Assembly (NCBI GenBank): GCA_016721305.1
Contig: JADKIH010000025.1
Coordinates: forward strand, 62,001-126,000
DNA length: 64,000 nucleotides
Origin: Bacteroidota bacterium
GTDB lineage: Bacteria; Bacteroidota; Bacteroidia; AKYH767-A; 2013-40CM-41-45
Direction: 5' to 3'
Shown here one piece after another: positions 40,676 to 50,614 of this stretch. The position numbers and the translations under genes are program-made. The number at the start of each line of letters is the position of its first letter. The stretch's first letter is position 1. The notes under the pieces were generated by a model. That model saw only the letters and a program-made list of their open reading frames with translations. It was not told where the DNA came from and did not search any database.

Positions 40676-42361
40676 TCAATTTTTCACTACGGCTTTCGTC
40701 ACAAACGAGCCTGTCGTTTTCAGGCTCACTGAGTACATCCCGGCACTCCAATTCTCAGTATTGAGCTTAATTTGATTTCCAACAGGATTCATCACCGAAG
40801 TAAAAACAATCTTTCCCAAGGCATCCGAAATCACCACATTCACTTGCTCGTTTGTCGAAGTCTGAATAGTTAAATTATCGGAAACAGGATTCGGATAAAC
40901 ACTTATTTGATCATCTAATTTAATTTCATGCGTTCCTGATGTGAGCGGCATCACGACAAATTGCCCCATCATGCCATCGTCTTCGTGCATGAGAATGTGG
41001 CAATGATACATGTAGCTCATCGTACTGTCGGCATAATCTTCGAACTTAGTAATGAAACGTACGGTTTCCATTGGCGCGAGCATTACTACATCTTTATAAC
41101 CGCTTTCCTCCGGACTAGGAGAAACACCATCGCGATCCAACACAAAAAACTCCATATCATGAAGGTGGAACGGATGCGCAACCATGGTTTGATTGGTGAT
41201 CGACCAAATCTCTACATTGTCGAGCGGGATTCTGTAATCGATGCGATTCATATCGAAGAGCTGACCGTTAAAGTAAAATGGCCCGTCCATCGACATCATG
41301 TTTTGTGCGGTGATAAGAATGTTTCTTGTTTCAACGGCTTCTGCTTCCGTCCAAGGAGTATACGAAACAAGTGTAGATGGAACAGTTGTAATCGCATCAA
41401 CTGTTTGCGCAATTACATTTAACTGAAGAATATTAAAATCAATTCCGTTAATCGGACTATACATTGTGGAATCCATTCCCGGCATTGGAATACCGCCCTG
41501 AACACCGGATGGTAATTCAGAAGCATAACTCATCAGATAAAGTTGCTGACCTTGCATATTGTTTACATCGAGTAAAATTTCGGCACGCTCACCGGGCGAA
41601 AGACGAATTCGATTTACATAAACAGGAGCATGGAGCAAACCTCCGTCGTTACCGATCACATAAAAGTATTGATTGGCAAAGAAGCCGAAATTAAAATTTC
41701 TTTCCTGCGAACCATTCAATAAACGAAACCTGACAAGTTGTGCCGGAATTTCGAGCATGGGATTTTGTGTTCCATTCACAAGAATTAAACTATCGTTCAT
41801 TCCTCTCCATAATATCTGATTATTGCTGTCCAATTGCTGTGTCTGAACAACAATCGGGAAATCATCGACACCATATTTACGAGGCAATGGCAATGCAGCT
41901 TCAGCACTATCACGAACAATAATAAACCCGGCAGCACCACGCATTGCTTGTTGTCCCGTTTTCATGTGAGTATGCGGATGATACCAAAATGTAGATGCAT
42001 TATTTTTTACTTCAAACATTGGCGACCATGTATCGCCGGAAAGAACAACAGTATGCGGACCACCATCAGCCATTGCAGGCACGTGTACACCATGCCAGTG
42101 AACCGTTGTGGTATCGGATAATGTATTGGTAACATTCATCGTTACCATATCACCCTTCTGCAAAATCAATGTAGGACCCAGATAAGGATATTGATTGAAT
42201 GCATTTGTAAATGTTTTTACACCCGGGAGAAATTGTACGCTATCAGGATGCATCGTCAAATTGAAAACAGTTCCGCTCAGTGTATCCGGAATTGGAATTG
42301 CATTTTGTGCCGATACTTTTAGTACGGAAAGAAGAATAAGTATGAAGGTAATTTTTTTCAT
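40676..42361 (-). CDS. Multicopper oxidase with T9SS sorting domain
   Basis: 561 residues from MKKITFILILLSVLKVSAQ (signal peptide). The four copper motifs of the laccase/CopA/CueO type are present in order: HWHGVH, FWYHPHTH, HPFHLHDMEFF and YHCHILMHEDDGMM, giving the type 1 copper and the trinuclear cluster. Substrates could be phenols, cuprous ion or other metals. The C-terminal 85 residues are a T9SS type A domain (ISVYPNPVSDNLTIQT ... AGMYSVSLKTTG), so the enzyme is exported to the surface or medium. A five-residue longer start at 42376 is less likely. Preceded by the terminator of the upstream gene. Confidence 0.93.
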   Translation of the reverse strand: MKKITFILILLSVLKVSAQNAIPIPDTLSGTVFNLTMHPDSVQFLPGVKTFTNAFNQYPYLGPTLILQKGDMVTMNVTNTLSDTTTVHWHGVHVPAMADGGPHTVVLSGDTWSPMFEVKNNASTFWYHPHTHMKTGQQAMRGAAGFIIVRDSAEAALPLPRKYGVDDFPIVVQTQQLDSNNQILWRGMNDSLILVNGTQNPMLEIPAQLVRFRLLNGSQERNFNFGFFANQYFYVIGNDGGLLHAPVYVNRIRLSPGERAEILLDVNNMQGQQLYLMSYASELPSGVQGGIPMPGMDSTMYSPINGIDFNILQLNVIAQTVDAITTVPSTLVSYTPWTEAEAVETRNILITAQNMMSMDGPFYFNGQLFDMNRIDYRIPLDNVEIWSITNQTMVAHPFHLHDMEFFVLDRDGVSPSPEESGYKDVVMLAPMETVRFITKFEDYADSTMSYMYHCHILMHEDDGMMGQFVVMPLTSGTHEIKLDDQISVYPNPVSDNLTIQTSTNEQVNVVISDALGKIVFTSVMNPVGNQIKLNTENWSAGMYSVSLKTTGSFVTKAVVKN

Positions 42362-42391
42362 GATGAATGCTTTCACTCAATTGTAGGAGAT

Positions 42392-42422
42392 AAAAAAAGG
42401 AGAACTTTTGGTTCTCCTTTTT
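42392..42422 (-). terminator. Terminator of the 43322-42426 gene
   Basis: A near-perfect AAAAGGAGAAC / GTTCTCCTTTT stem with a TTTTG loop and T tails on both strands, between two minus-strand genes. Confidence 0.85.
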
Positions 42423-42425
42423 ACA

Positions 42426-43322
42426 TTATTGTTTAATGATATTCTTTGAGATCGTCTTATTGTTCTGCTTGACTTGAATAATGTATGAGCCCTTTGCAAG
42501 ATCTGCAATATCGACATCAGTCGTCATTCCGGTTCCAAGATGCTCAATCGTCTTCACAATTTCTCCCTGAAAATTAATAATTTTCAGAGTTGCATTCTTG
42601 TCCTTGGTGTCATTCACACGAACAGAAATTTTCGTGGTAGCCGGATTTGGTGAAACATCAAATCCGAGCGGTGCAGGTGCCGGAGCAATTCCTGCAACAA
42701 CGCCGCTGAATGCAAGTTCATCAACGTACAGATAACTGTTAGCTGTTGCCGTAGCACCATTTGCCTGACTGGCTGAAAGAACGATAACACAAGTATCCGG
42801 ATCGTTTCCATTCAGATAGTTTACAGGCAATGTAAAAGTTGCCCAACTCATTGCCATGCCACCGAGTGCTTCGTATAAAGTAGCAACTGTATCACGAGTG
42901 CCAAGTGTATTATCCCAGTGCGTCAATGCAACAGCGATAAATCCCTGATCCGCGCCCGATGCCATGTACTGCCATTTGCCCGTTAAACTTTGTGGGCGAC
43001 CGGAAATTGGAAATCCTGAATTCGGAAGAAATGTTGTTTGATCGATCGTGCCACAAACTGCAACACCGGGAACACAACCGACACCGATTGCATTTTTTGA
43101 AATCAATTTAATATAAGCTGTTCCTACTGATCCGGGCGTTCCTTTCAAACAAGTATATACACCAAGCGGGCTTGACATATCGTTTAGGCAAGACCACTGA
43201 TTTGGATTGTTGTAAGATCCCATGCTTGTCCAGTTTTCAAAACCATTGTTTGGAATTGCTTGTCCGAACGAAGCTATGAAGGAAATTAAAATAAGCACTA
43301 CTGAATAGACGATTCTTTTCAT
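42426..43322 (-). CDS. Secreted T9SS protein with PCMD-like domain
   Basis: 298 residues with a signal peptide (VYSVVLILISFIASFGQ). The mature part opens NGFENWTSMGSYNNPNQWS, has LTGKWQYMASGADQG and ends its globular domain with SYLYVDELAFSG, the layout of the putative carbohydrate metabolism (PCMD) beta-sandwich. The C-terminus is a T9SS type A domain (LGFDVSPNPATTKISVRVND). It probably binds or processes glycans at the surface, but no catalytic residues can be assigned. A TACTTTTG box (minus strand, 43377-43370) is a possible -7 element 47 bp upstream of the start. Confidence 0.8.
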   Translation of the reverse strand: MKRIVYSVVLILISFIASFGQAIPNNGFENWTSMGSYNNPNQWSCLNDMSSPLGVYTCLKGTPGSVGTAYIKLISKNAIGVGCVPGVAVCGTIDQTTFLPNSGFPISGRPQSLTGKWQYMASGADQGFIAVALTHWDNTLGTRDTVATLYEALGGMAMSWATFTLPVNYLNGNDPDTCVIVLSASQANGATATANSYLYVDELAFSGVVAGIAPAPAPLGFDVSPNPATTKISVRVNDTKDKNATLKIINFQGEIVKTIEHLGTGMTTDVDIADLAKGSYIIQVKQNNKTISKNIIKQ

Positions 43323-43574
43323 TTTGAATGGATATGATTTTTAGGAAGTCTTTTGTTGACGCAGAGTTACAAAAGTACCAAAGAAAGTATTCACCATTCT
43401 TAAATAATTCTCAACAATTGGATTTTAAAAAGAAATTTCGAGGCAAAATTGAAATTTTAACAAAACCATTACAAAGCGTACGCTCTCCAATTAGCCGGAA
43501 ACCACTGAGACCTGGCTATTTTCCATTAAAAAAGGAAGGAGGAAATTTGAAACAGCTTTATCTGAAGAGCGCAA

Positions 43575-43602
43575 AACCCGATATCATAAATGCTATCGGG
43601 TT
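43575..43602 (-). terminator. Hairpin after the 44679-43612 gene
   Basis: AACCCGATA pairs with TATCGGGTT across a 10-nt loop, with TTTTGC following on the minus strand. Confidence 0.6.
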
Positions 43603-43611
43603 GTAAATTCC

Positions 43612-44679
43612 TTATCGTACAAGAGCAACTTTGCGCACAAAATATCTACCATCTGTCGCTTTAGCAATCAGATGATAAATCCCGGCTGAAAGCAAATCGA
43701 TGTTTATATAAGAAGTCCCGGTTGAAAATTCTCCCTGAAATACTAATCTTCCGGTCATATCGACAAGTTGAACTCGAACACCGGTTCCACATTCGTTTAA
43801 CAACTCAAATGAACCGGCCGTAGGTGAAAAAGCAAATTGAATTCCTTCCGGCAAAATAGAATCATGGATACCGTTTACCTCTCCAACTTTCGGATGACAA
43901 GAAGCCAAATCATTCATTGAAATATTCATTGGAATCGATGTCCCCAGTGCAGCAGTAGTCCCGGAAATTATTACAGGAAACAACTGATTATTCGTCGTAC
44001 CCTGTCCAACATACAATGTATCATTTAAAAACATCATTCCAAAAATCGTCGTCAGATGATTGAGTGTTGTGCTGAAGCTATTAATTATAGTTCCTGCCGG
44101 ATTAATTACTGTAAGCTCGGTGGTATTACCAATTGATGTACCTCTGAAGAAATACACATTTCCAACACTATCAATTGCCATATCCGCAACCGAAAAAACC
44201 AATGACGTATCGGTAAAGATCGGCGTGAGTGTACCGTTAGCATTCAGTCGCGAAATTCTCTGATCATTCACCTGACTTGGTGTACCTGAATGTTGAAAAT
44301 ATACAAATGTTCCATAGCCTGCCGAATTATGATAGAGCAGAGAATCGGTCAGAACATAAACCCATGCAGAACCCGTCCATCGTAAAATTCCCTTTGGCAT
44401 GGAACTTAAAAAACTTGTCGAATAAAAAGTCCGGTTGGATGAGTTTTGAGTAATATCATTTGCATATGCAACACTGGCCAGTTGCGATACAGAAGGAACG
44501 GCAATCAGTCCGTGATCGATAATTGTACCACCTGAAGCATCCAGTTCCAACTCATGCAAGCCTGAACCGATACTTCCATAAAAATAATTTTGCTGACAAG
44601 AGAAGTCAGAAGCAATTTGAGCAAAGGATGTAAGCGTCAAAGATGCTAACACAAAAGTGAGCAGGGCTAATTTTTTCAT
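43612..44679 (-). CDS. Secreted T9SS protein, probable beta-propeller
   Basis: 355 residues with a signal peptide (ALLTFVLASLTLTSFAQ). Repeated short segments such as DMAIDSVGNVYFFRG and MMFLNDTLYVGQG suggest a beta-propeller-like fold read out from repeating strands. The last 75 residues form a T9SS-type sorting domain (FSPTAGSFELLNECGTGVRV ... AGIYHLIAKATDG), though the YPNP motif is weak (FSPTAG). The function is unknown. A minus-strand TAGCTTTG box at 44706-44699 is a perfect -7 match 20 bp upstream of the ATG, but the -33 element is not clear. Confidence 0.78.
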   Translation of the reverse strand: MKKLALLTFVLASLTLTSFAQIASDFSCQQNYFYGSIGSGLHELELDASGGTIIDHGLIAVPSVSQLASVAYANDITQNSSNRTFYSTSFLSSMPKGILRWTGSAWVYVLTDSLLYHNSAGYGTFVYFQHSGTPSQVNDQRISRLNANGTLTPIFTDTSLVFSVADMAIDSVGNVYFFRGTSIGNTTELTVINPAGTIINSFSTTLNHLTTIFGMMFLNDTLYVGQGTTNNQLFPVIISGTTAALGTSIPMNISMNDLASCHPKVGEVNGIHDSILPEGIQFAFSPTAGSFELLNECGTGVRVQLVDMTGRLVFQGEFSTGTSYINIDLLSAGIYHLIAKATDGRYFVRKVALVR

Positions 44680-45000
44680 CGATTAATTTTTCCGTATCCA
44701 AAGCTAAGGAATCCTATCAGAATTAAAAATCTATTAATTACCTGCTTTCACCTCTATTCTCTAAGCGTTTTCAAAAAAAACGGCGACTCACTTTTAAAAA
44801 ACGTTACCAACTTCCGAATGTGAATTGAATTATTTTCAGCCCGACTTTCAGCTTTGCCAAATCTCTTTATATTTACCCTGGATGCAATATTTCCACGCTA
44901 CTTCAGAATGCACAACATGACTTTCCGTGAAAAGTTCATATTCGATCTGAAATGTCTTCCTACTATACATCTCTAAAATAAAATAAACTAAACCTAAACT
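44680..45000. other. Divergent promoter gap of 321 bp
   Basis: Lies between the minus-strand propeller-like gene and the plus-strand M4 peptidase. It holds the TAGCTTTG box for the former and no clear box for the latter. Confidence 0.4.
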
Positions 45001-47651
45001 ATGAATTACTCTACTCTTCGTAAACCACTTGGTTTATTAGTCGTGCTGTGCATTTTATTCAGCGCAGGAAAGTCTTTCGGACAGGAAAGTCTTCGTCCTT
45101 TCATCTTGGGTGAGAAAGGAAAAACTCAAACAGTTGCACGTCTTGCTCCAACTCAACAGGTGCAGTTCAATCTGAGTCAGATGCATGACATTTTAGGTCT
45201 CGATCAGGAAGCAGATGTTCAATTGATCCGTGAAGAGAGCGATAATCTCGGTGTTAATTACCGATTCCGTGAATTGATTCACGGCATTCCGGTTGAAAAC
45301 ACGATGTACATTATCCAGACAAAAAACAATTTAATTACTTCATTGAGCGGCGACATCATTCTCGACACAGATCCAATGATGGAGCAGCGTACAGCTGCAC
45401 ATTTGAGCAACGCTGATGCTATTCAATCAGCTCTTTCAACAGTGAATGCAAGTCGCTATGCATGGGAAGACGTAGAAATGGAAAAGCAATTGCAGGAACA
45501 AAATCACGATTTGTCGGCTAGTAATCGCCCGACAGCAGAACTCGTTTGGTACACGCCGGGCGAATCGCTTGATGCTCGTGATTTGCGCTTAGCATACAAA
45601 GTGATTGTTTACGCGCTCGAGCCACTCAGTCGTCAGGCTATTTTCGTTGACGCAACAAACGGATCTATTCTCGGTCGTCGTGATATGCTTTACTTCACCG
45701 ATGCTACCGGAACTGCTGCAACAGCTTATAGCGGAACACAAACAATTCACAGCGACTTAAACGGTGCGACGTATCGTCTTCGCGATATCACAAAAGGAAA
45801 TGGCGTTATCACTCTTCACGGCGAAACAAGTTCACACGCTGATTATACAAGCACTACTGCAAATTGGAGCTATACAACGAATGACAAGTATGCATTGGAT
45901 GCACACTTTGGTGTTTCATCGACTTACGCATTCTATCAGGCAAATTTCGGTCGTAACAGTATCAACAATGCCGGATTTGCATTGACTAGTTATGTGAATG
46001 AAACTGCAACGGTAAACAATGCATACTGGGACGGCGCAACGATGCACTTCGGTGTTCGTTCAGGAACAAGTGCAGGTATCGTTGGTATTGATGTAACAGG
46101 ACACGAGCTACACACGGATTAACACAATACACATCGAATCTGAATTACAGCAGTGAATCGGGTGCTATCAATGAAAGTATGAGTGACATTTTCGGGAAGG
46201 CCGTTCAGTTCTGGGCAAAGCCAACCGACATCAACTGGCTTTTGAGTAATGATATGAACTGGGCAATTCGTAACATGGCGAATCCAAAACAATATGGTCA
46301 GCCGAATTGCTATCAGGGAGTAAACTGGTATACAGGAACAGCGGATAATGGCGGCGTGCATACAAATAGCGGAGTAGGTAATTTCTTCTATTACTTACTT
46401 GTAAATGGCGGCGCAGCTACGAACGATAAAGGAAATGCATACACTGTAACAGGTTTAGGTTTAACCGTAGCGAATGCGATCATCTATCGTTCCGAAACAA
46501 CATATTTAACTCCAACTTCAAACTATGCAGCATGGAGAACAGCGTGTATCAATGCTGCCACTGATTTATACGGAGCAGGTTCAACACAAGTGGCTCAGGT
46601 GCAAAATGCCTGGTATGCCGTAGGAGTTGGAACAGCAGCAGGTGGCGGTGGTGGAACAACTTGTTCGGCTCCGACAGGACTTACATCGGTAAGTATCACA
46701 AATACAACGGCAACAATTTCATGGGGAAATACAGGTGCGGTAAGTTATAATCTCCAGTGGAAAGCAAGCAGTGCTGCAAGCTGGACTACAGTAAGCGGAT
46801 TAACTACTACATCTTATGCGCTGAGCGGATTAGTAACATGCACAGGATATCAATTCCAGGTGCAAGGAGTTTGTTCGACCGGAACAAGTGCATACAGCAC
46901 AGCAGCTTCATTCTCAACCACAGGTTGTACAACTACATATTGTACATCAAAAGGAAATAACTCGACTTACGAATACATTAATCGTATCGCTTTAGGAACG
47001 ATTAACAATACGAGCGGTAACAATGCAGGTTATGGTAACTACACAGCATTAAGTACGAATTTAGCGGGAAGCACTGCCGCTACGATCACGATGGTTCCGG
47101 GATTTGCAAGCACAACTTACAGAGAATACTGGACGGTTTATATTGATTACAATAAGAACGGAGTATTCACTGATGCCGGCGAAAAAGTAGCAACAGGAAA
47201 CGGAACAGGAACGGTAACAGCCACATTCACAGTTCCGGCTTCTGCATTGAATGGTGCAACACGTATGCGCGTACAGATGAAATACGCGAGTGCTGCGACT
47301 AATTCATGTACAACATTTACTTATGGTGAAGTAGAAGATTACACGGTAAACATCACCGGTAATGCAGCATTCACGATCAACGGAACATCGAATGCGGAAA
47401 TTTCTTCTGATGTTTTATATCCGAATCCTGTAAACGATCGTTTGCACCTGAGCTTTAATTCTTCTTCAGAAGGAAAAGTGGTGGTTTCGGTTTACAATGT
47501 AACAGGACAGTGGATGAAGAGTGCGGAATATCGCATGACAGAAGGAAGTAATGATTTCGATATGTCGACGGTAGAATTCCCTGCAGGATTATATCTCTTA
47601 AAAGTTAGCGGAGATGTTAATCAGACTTATCGCTTTATGATTGCCAAGTAA
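45001..47651 (+). CDS. M4 (thermolysin-like) metallopeptidase, T9SS exported, frame break in the active site
   Basis: Signal peptide (LGLLVVLCILFSAGKSFGQ), an FTP propeptide region (about 45140-45680), the M4 catalytic domain, a fibronectin type III domain, a GEVED domain (FTYGEVEDYTVNI) and a T9SS domain (VLYPNPVNDRLHLSF). At 46108-46118 the text reads GHELHTD then stop. Inserting one A restores HELTHGLTQYTSNLNYSSES, with the zinc HExxH pair and then the third ligand Glu in GAINESMSDIFG. The restored protein has about 883 residues. It would degrade proteins outside the cell. A one-base loss exactly in the zinc motif would kill the enzyme if real; a sequencing error is more likely given the pattern elsewhere in the window. 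Confidence 0.88.
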
Positions 47652-47671
47652 ATTGATCAAGTGATAAAAGC

Positions 47672-47707
47672 AAAAAGCCGGTCAGGAAACTGACCGGCTT
47701 TTTTTGT
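47672..47707 (+). terminator. Terminator of the M4 peptidase gene
   Basis: AAGCCGGTCAG and CTGACCGGCTT pair around a GAAA tetraloop, followed by a T run. Confidence 0.92.
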
Positions 47708-47744
47708 GATCAGTTAGACGGTTATCACAGGGATCGCAGATCCC

Positions 47745-47800
47745 AAAAAAAGCCGGGGAGTCAGTACATGAACCACCACAATACCAGACTCAGACTCCCC
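47745..47800 (-). terminator. Terminator of the yceI-like gene
   Basis: On the minus strand GGGGAGTC pairs with GACTCCCC across a ~30-nt loop and is followed by GGCTTTTTTT. Confidence 0.7.
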
Positions 47801-47851
47801 AAACTTTTAGACCCACTTTATAAAATAACACTCTAGTATTTCTCCGGCTTA

Positions 47852-48385
47852 TTAAGCTTGTTTAGCAAACTGGATTTCGGCGTTGATTTTTACTTCTTCG
47901 CTAACGAGAACACCACCTGTTTCAAGGGCAGCATTCCAGTTCAATCCCCAGTCTTTACGATTAATTTTTCCGCTTAAAGAGAAGCCTGCCTTTTCATTTC
48001 CCCAAGGATCTTTATTGATACCACCCATTTCAACTTCGAAGCTCACTTCTTTCGTAATTCCTTTAATTGTCAAATTACCTTTCAGTTGATAATTTGAATT
48101 ATCGTGTTTAGTAACGGCAGTACTCGTGAAAACGATTTCTTTGTGATTTTCCACGTCGAAGAAATCAGGGCTTTTTAAGTGGCCATCGCGACTATCTTCG
48201 TTAGTAAATACCGAAGCAGCATCGATAACGGCTTTAACCGTTGCCTTACTGAAATCAGCTCCGTCAGAAGTAACTTCCGCCATAAATTTTCTGAATTCAC
48301 CTTTTACGTTAGTAATCATCAGGTGCTTTACCTTGAACAGGATTTCACTGTGCGTTGGGTCGAGGACCCAGTTGGTTGTTGACAT
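47852..48385 (-). CDS. YceI-family lipocalin-like protein
   Basis: 177 residues with the complete YceI fold pattern: NWVLDPTHSEILFKVKHLMI at the start, the middle KSPDFFDVENHKEIVFTSTA, and GKINRKDWGLNWNAALETGG near the end. No signal peptide is visible, so unlike E. coli YceI it is probably cytoplasmic, as in many Bacteroidota. The family forms a beta-barrel that binds isoprenoid-like lipids, and the physiological role is uncertain. It is single, with a terminator downstream and a heptamer repeat upstream. Confidence 0.92.
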   Translation of the reverse strand: MSTTNWVLDPTHSEILFKVKHLMITNVKGEFRKFMAEVTSDGADFSKATVKAVIDAASVFTNEDSRDGHLKSPDFFDVENHKEIVFTSTAVTKHDNSNYQLKGNLTIKGITKEVSFEVEMGGINKDPWGNEKAGFSLSGKINRKDWGLNWNAALETGGVLVSEEVKINAEIQFAKQA

Positions 48386-48387
48386 TG

Positions 48388-48490
48388 TATGTAAGTTGTA
48401 AGTAGTAAGTAGTAAGTAGTAAGTTGACTATTTGTTAGGTGCATGGATTGAGTGTAAGTCGACTTACTACTTACGACTTACTACTTACCA
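48388..48490. repeat. AGTAAGT heptamer repeat with inverted tail
   Basis: GTAAGTAGTAAGTAGTAAG (48388-48424) is followed after about 35 bp by ACTTACTACTTACGACTTAC (48460-48490), its reverse complement. Same family as the outer arms at 59479-59636. Confidence 0.85.
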
Positions 48491-48568
48491 ACCTAACGGA
48501 TGCAAAGATGCACCAATGCCACCCCACATTCCATTCACATAGGTTAACAAATCACCGCCGAGAAAGTT

Positions 48569-49156
48569 TTATTTCTTTTTAGTGATTTCTTTGCGGATTC
48601 GGCTTAGGGATTGGGGTTTGATGCCGAGATAGGAGGCGATCAGGTACTGGGGGATTCGTTGGAGAAAATCGGGGTATTGCTTAGAAAAAAGTTCGTATCG
48701 CTTATCAGCATCTTCGCTATTTGTTTTGGCCAGGCGATATTGGAGAGCCACATAGGCATTTTGAATGAGTATTCGGAAAAAACGATCGAGCACCGGGCAG
48801 GAGTCGCAAGCCTTTTGAAAGTTCTCTTTATTTAACACTAAGACACGAGAGTTCTCCAACATTTCAATCGTATAAATAGATTCACGACCGGAGTAAAAAC
48901 TGTAGAGATCCGAAATCCAGTAACCTTCGAGTGCAAATTGGATGACATGCTTATCGCCCTTCTTATCTGTTATATAAGAATATGCCGACCCTTCGAGAAT
49001 AAAATAGATGTAATTGCATTGTCCGCCTTCTTCGGTGAGGCAGGATTTTTTGTCGAACGATTTTTCGAACAGCAGAGAAGAAAACTTTTCAAAGTCAGCA
49101 TCAGAAATTTTGGTTCCGATCGTTTTCTCAATATTGGCCCGAAGCAAAGTGTTCAT
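48569..49156 (-). CDS. Crp/Fnr-family transcription regulator
   Basis: 195 residues from MNTLLRANIEKTIG; a four-residue longer start is possible. An N-terminal cyclic-nucleotide-binding-like beta roll (EGGQCNYIYFILEGSAYSY ... FALEGYWISDLYSFYSG) is followed by a long helix and a C-terminal helix-turn-helix (YLIASYLGIKPQSLSRIRK). There are no Fnr-type N-terminal cysteines. The ligand-pocket Arg/Ser pattern of true cAMP receptors is not obvious, so the effector is unknown. Divergently arranged Bacteroidota regulators of this type often control a neighbouring gene, here perhaps yceI or the ars genes. It has a good promoter at 49166. Confidence 0.88.
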   Translation of the reverse strand: MNTLLRANIEKTIGTKISDADFEKFSSLLFEKSFDKKSCLTEEGGQCNYIYFILEGSAYSYITDKKGDKHVIQFALEGYWISDLYSFYSGRESIYTIEMLENSRVLVLNKENFQKACDSCPVLDRFFRILIQNAYVALQYRLAKTNSEDADKRYELFSKQYPDFLQRIPQYLIASYLGIKPQSLSRIRKEITKKK

Positions 49157-49165
49157 TAGATGAAT

Positions 49166-49196
49166 CAAAGGTACGTATACTTTGAATCATCAGCAA
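49166..49196 (-). promoter_or_regulatory. Promoter of the Crp/Fnr-like gene
   Basis: On the minus strand TTG (49196-49194), 20 bp, then TACCTTTG (49173-49166). The palindrome CAAAGGTACGTATACTTTG overlaps the -7 box and may be an operator. Confidence 0.65.
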
Positions 49197-49219
49197 TCAG
49201 TGTCTAAACACAAAACCGA

Positions 49220-49652
49220 TTACCGTGCGCCCTCCGCAACAAACTTCATCACCGCATCTTTTATCTGATCACGAACACGACGAGTAGCAGCAAGTTTTTC
49301 TTCCTGCGTTCCGGAAAAAGCTGAAGGATCATCAAATCCCCAATGGATTTTCTTGTGAACGCCCGGGAAAATCGGACAACGAGCAGCATTAGCTTCGTCG
49401 CATACGGTAAAGACGTAATTATAAAGTTTACCTTCTTTAAAAAACTCAAAAACGCTTTTCGTTTTATTTCCGGAGATATCAATTCCCTCCTCTTTCATTA
49501 CTTCAACAGCGAGCGGATTTAAATTTCCGGCTTCGAGACCGGCACTTTCCACAAAATATTTGTCACCGCCATATTTTTTCAAAAAGGCTTCAGCCATCTG
49601 GCTACGAGCGGAGTTGTGGATGCAGAGGAAGAGGACTTTTGGTTGGTGTCAT
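49220..49652 (-). CDS. arsC: Arsenate reductase, LMW-phosphatase type, frame break near 49637
   Basis: The continuous frame starts only at MAEAFLKKYGG (49597), but the missing N-terminus is present upstream in the same frame: KVLFLCIHNSARSQ with the CX5R phosphate loop. No start codon exists in that frame before a stop. The ATG at 49652 (MTPTK) joins it if one A is removed from the AAAA at 49640-49637 (minus strand). Restored length is about 143 residues. Further catalytic cysteines are in NYVFTVCDEANAARCPIFPG, the thioredoxin-coupled arsenate reductase layout. It follows arsR and the DUF6428 gene on the same strand. No arsenite efflux gene is seen in the window. Confidence 0.88.
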
Positions 49653-49654
49653 TG

Positions 49655-49697
49655 GGCGGGTTGCGGGTTACGGGTTGCGAGTTGCGAGTTGCGAGGG
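49655..49697. repeat. GGGTTGC / GAGTTGC heptamer repeat
   Basis: Six heptamers in register (GGGTTGC, GGGTTAC, GGGTTGC, then GAGTTGC units) just before the arsC start; same family as 6224-6321, without the inverted tail. Confidence 0.75.
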
Positions 49698-49732
49698 ACT
49701 ACGAAGAAAACAGCTGCAAAATAATACGCCAC

Positions 49733-49788
49733 AATCTTCAATATTCAATCTTCAATATTCAATATTCTATCTTCAATCTTCAATAACA
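49733..49788. repeat. TTCAATA / TTCAATC 7-bp repeat
   Basis: CTTCAATATTCAATCTTCAA and further copies keep an approximate 7-bp step up to the stop of the DUF6428 gene. Confidence 0.65.
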
Positions 49789-49789
49789 A

Positions 49790-50260
49790 TCAGCAACACC
49801 CACCGCCAGGCGTACAGCAAGCTGCTTCCGGTGTGAGCGACTTTAGGTCTACTTTTCTTTTTTCTTCGGGAATTCCGCAATGATCATCGGCCAGACAATT
49901 GGTGAATTTCGGAGTGAGTACAAATTTGTTGTTCTGAAAATCGATGCCGAATTTCCCGATCGTTCCTGACTGATATTCTACTTCGATATCGAGATCTTCG
50001 TTTTGAAATAATTTTTCTGACTTGGCGATAATTCCCAAAAGTTTAGAAGGAGAAAGACGGTGATCAGTATCTCCTGCAACCCATAATTGGAAATTGATAT
50101 GCTTTTCGGTGCGGATTACTCCTCCGCAATCGATAAAATTCTTCGTTGCCAGTCCGGCTTCGGTAATATGGAAGTGAGCAGGAATAAATCCTCCTTCGGG
50201 AGTTTGAATAGCTAGTTCATATAATGACTGAAGGGCATTTTTGAATTCAGATATTTTCAT
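49790..50260 (-). CDS. DUF6428 family protein of the ars cluster
   Basis: 156 residues from MKISEFKNALQSLYELA. The upstream extension to 50374 overlaps arsR and is rejected. Segments GGFIPAHFHITEAGLATKNF and CGGVIRTEKHINFQLWVAGD match the DUF6428 family, which is regularly found between arsR and arsC in Bacteroidota. The C-terminus is cysteine-rich (EAACCTPGGGCC), suggesting binding of arsenite or another soft metal. Biochemical function is not established. The start lies 10 bp after the arsR stop, so the two are co-transcribed. Confidence 0.87.
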   Translation of the reverse strand: MKISEFKNALQSLYELAIQTPEGGFIPAHFHITEAGLATKNFIDCGGVIRTEKHINFQLWVAGDTDHRLSPSKLLGIIAKSEKLFQNEDLDIEVEYQSGTIGKFGIDFQNNKFVLTPKFTNCLADDHCGIPEEKRKVDLKSLTPEAACCTPGGGCC

Positions 50261-50270
50261 GACTGATTTT

Positions 50271-50603
50271 TTAGCAACAATTAGATTTTTTCTTTTCGAT
50301 TTTGACTGAAATTGCATCGAAGTAATTCCGAAGCTTGTCGATTGCTTTTTCGTCGATACAATAACAAATAGCATTTCCTTCTATGCTTCCTTTAATAATG
50401 CCGGCCGATTTAAGTTCTTTCAAATGCTGAGAAATTGTCGGCTGTGCTAGCGGAAGTTCATTCACGATATCACCGCAAATACATGCATCAACTTTTAGGA
50501 GATACTCCACAATAGCAATACGTGCCGGATGCCCTAAGGCTTTTGCCATCACAGCAATTGCGTTTTGTTTGTCGGTAAAATGTTCGGTTTTAGTGATACC
50601 CAT
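50271..50603 (-). CDS. arsR: ArsR-family metalloregulator
   Basis: 110 residues with a winged helix (ALGHPARIAIVEYLL, PTISQHLKELKSAGIIKG). The metal-sensing cysteines are in VDACICGDIV, the position of the ELCVCDL motif of ArsR, and a further pair ends the protein (KKSNCC). Such repressors leave DNA when arsenite or antimonite binds. It is first in the arsR, DUF6428, arsC operon. A 12-bp palindrome at 50615-50626 just upstream is a likely operator. Confidence 0.92.
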   Translation of the reverse strand: MGITKTEHFTDKQNAIAVMAKALGHPARIAIVEYLLKVDACICGDIVNELPLAQPTISQHLKELKSAGIIKGSIEGNAICYCIDEKAIDKLRNYFDAISVKIEKKKSNCC

Positions 50604-50614
50604 TTCTTATAACT

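Noticed and set aside
43328..43606. 92-codon plus-strand frame between two T9SS genes
   Set aside because: Basic, low-complexity sequence overlapping the upstream region of the PCMD-like gene; no signal or domain.
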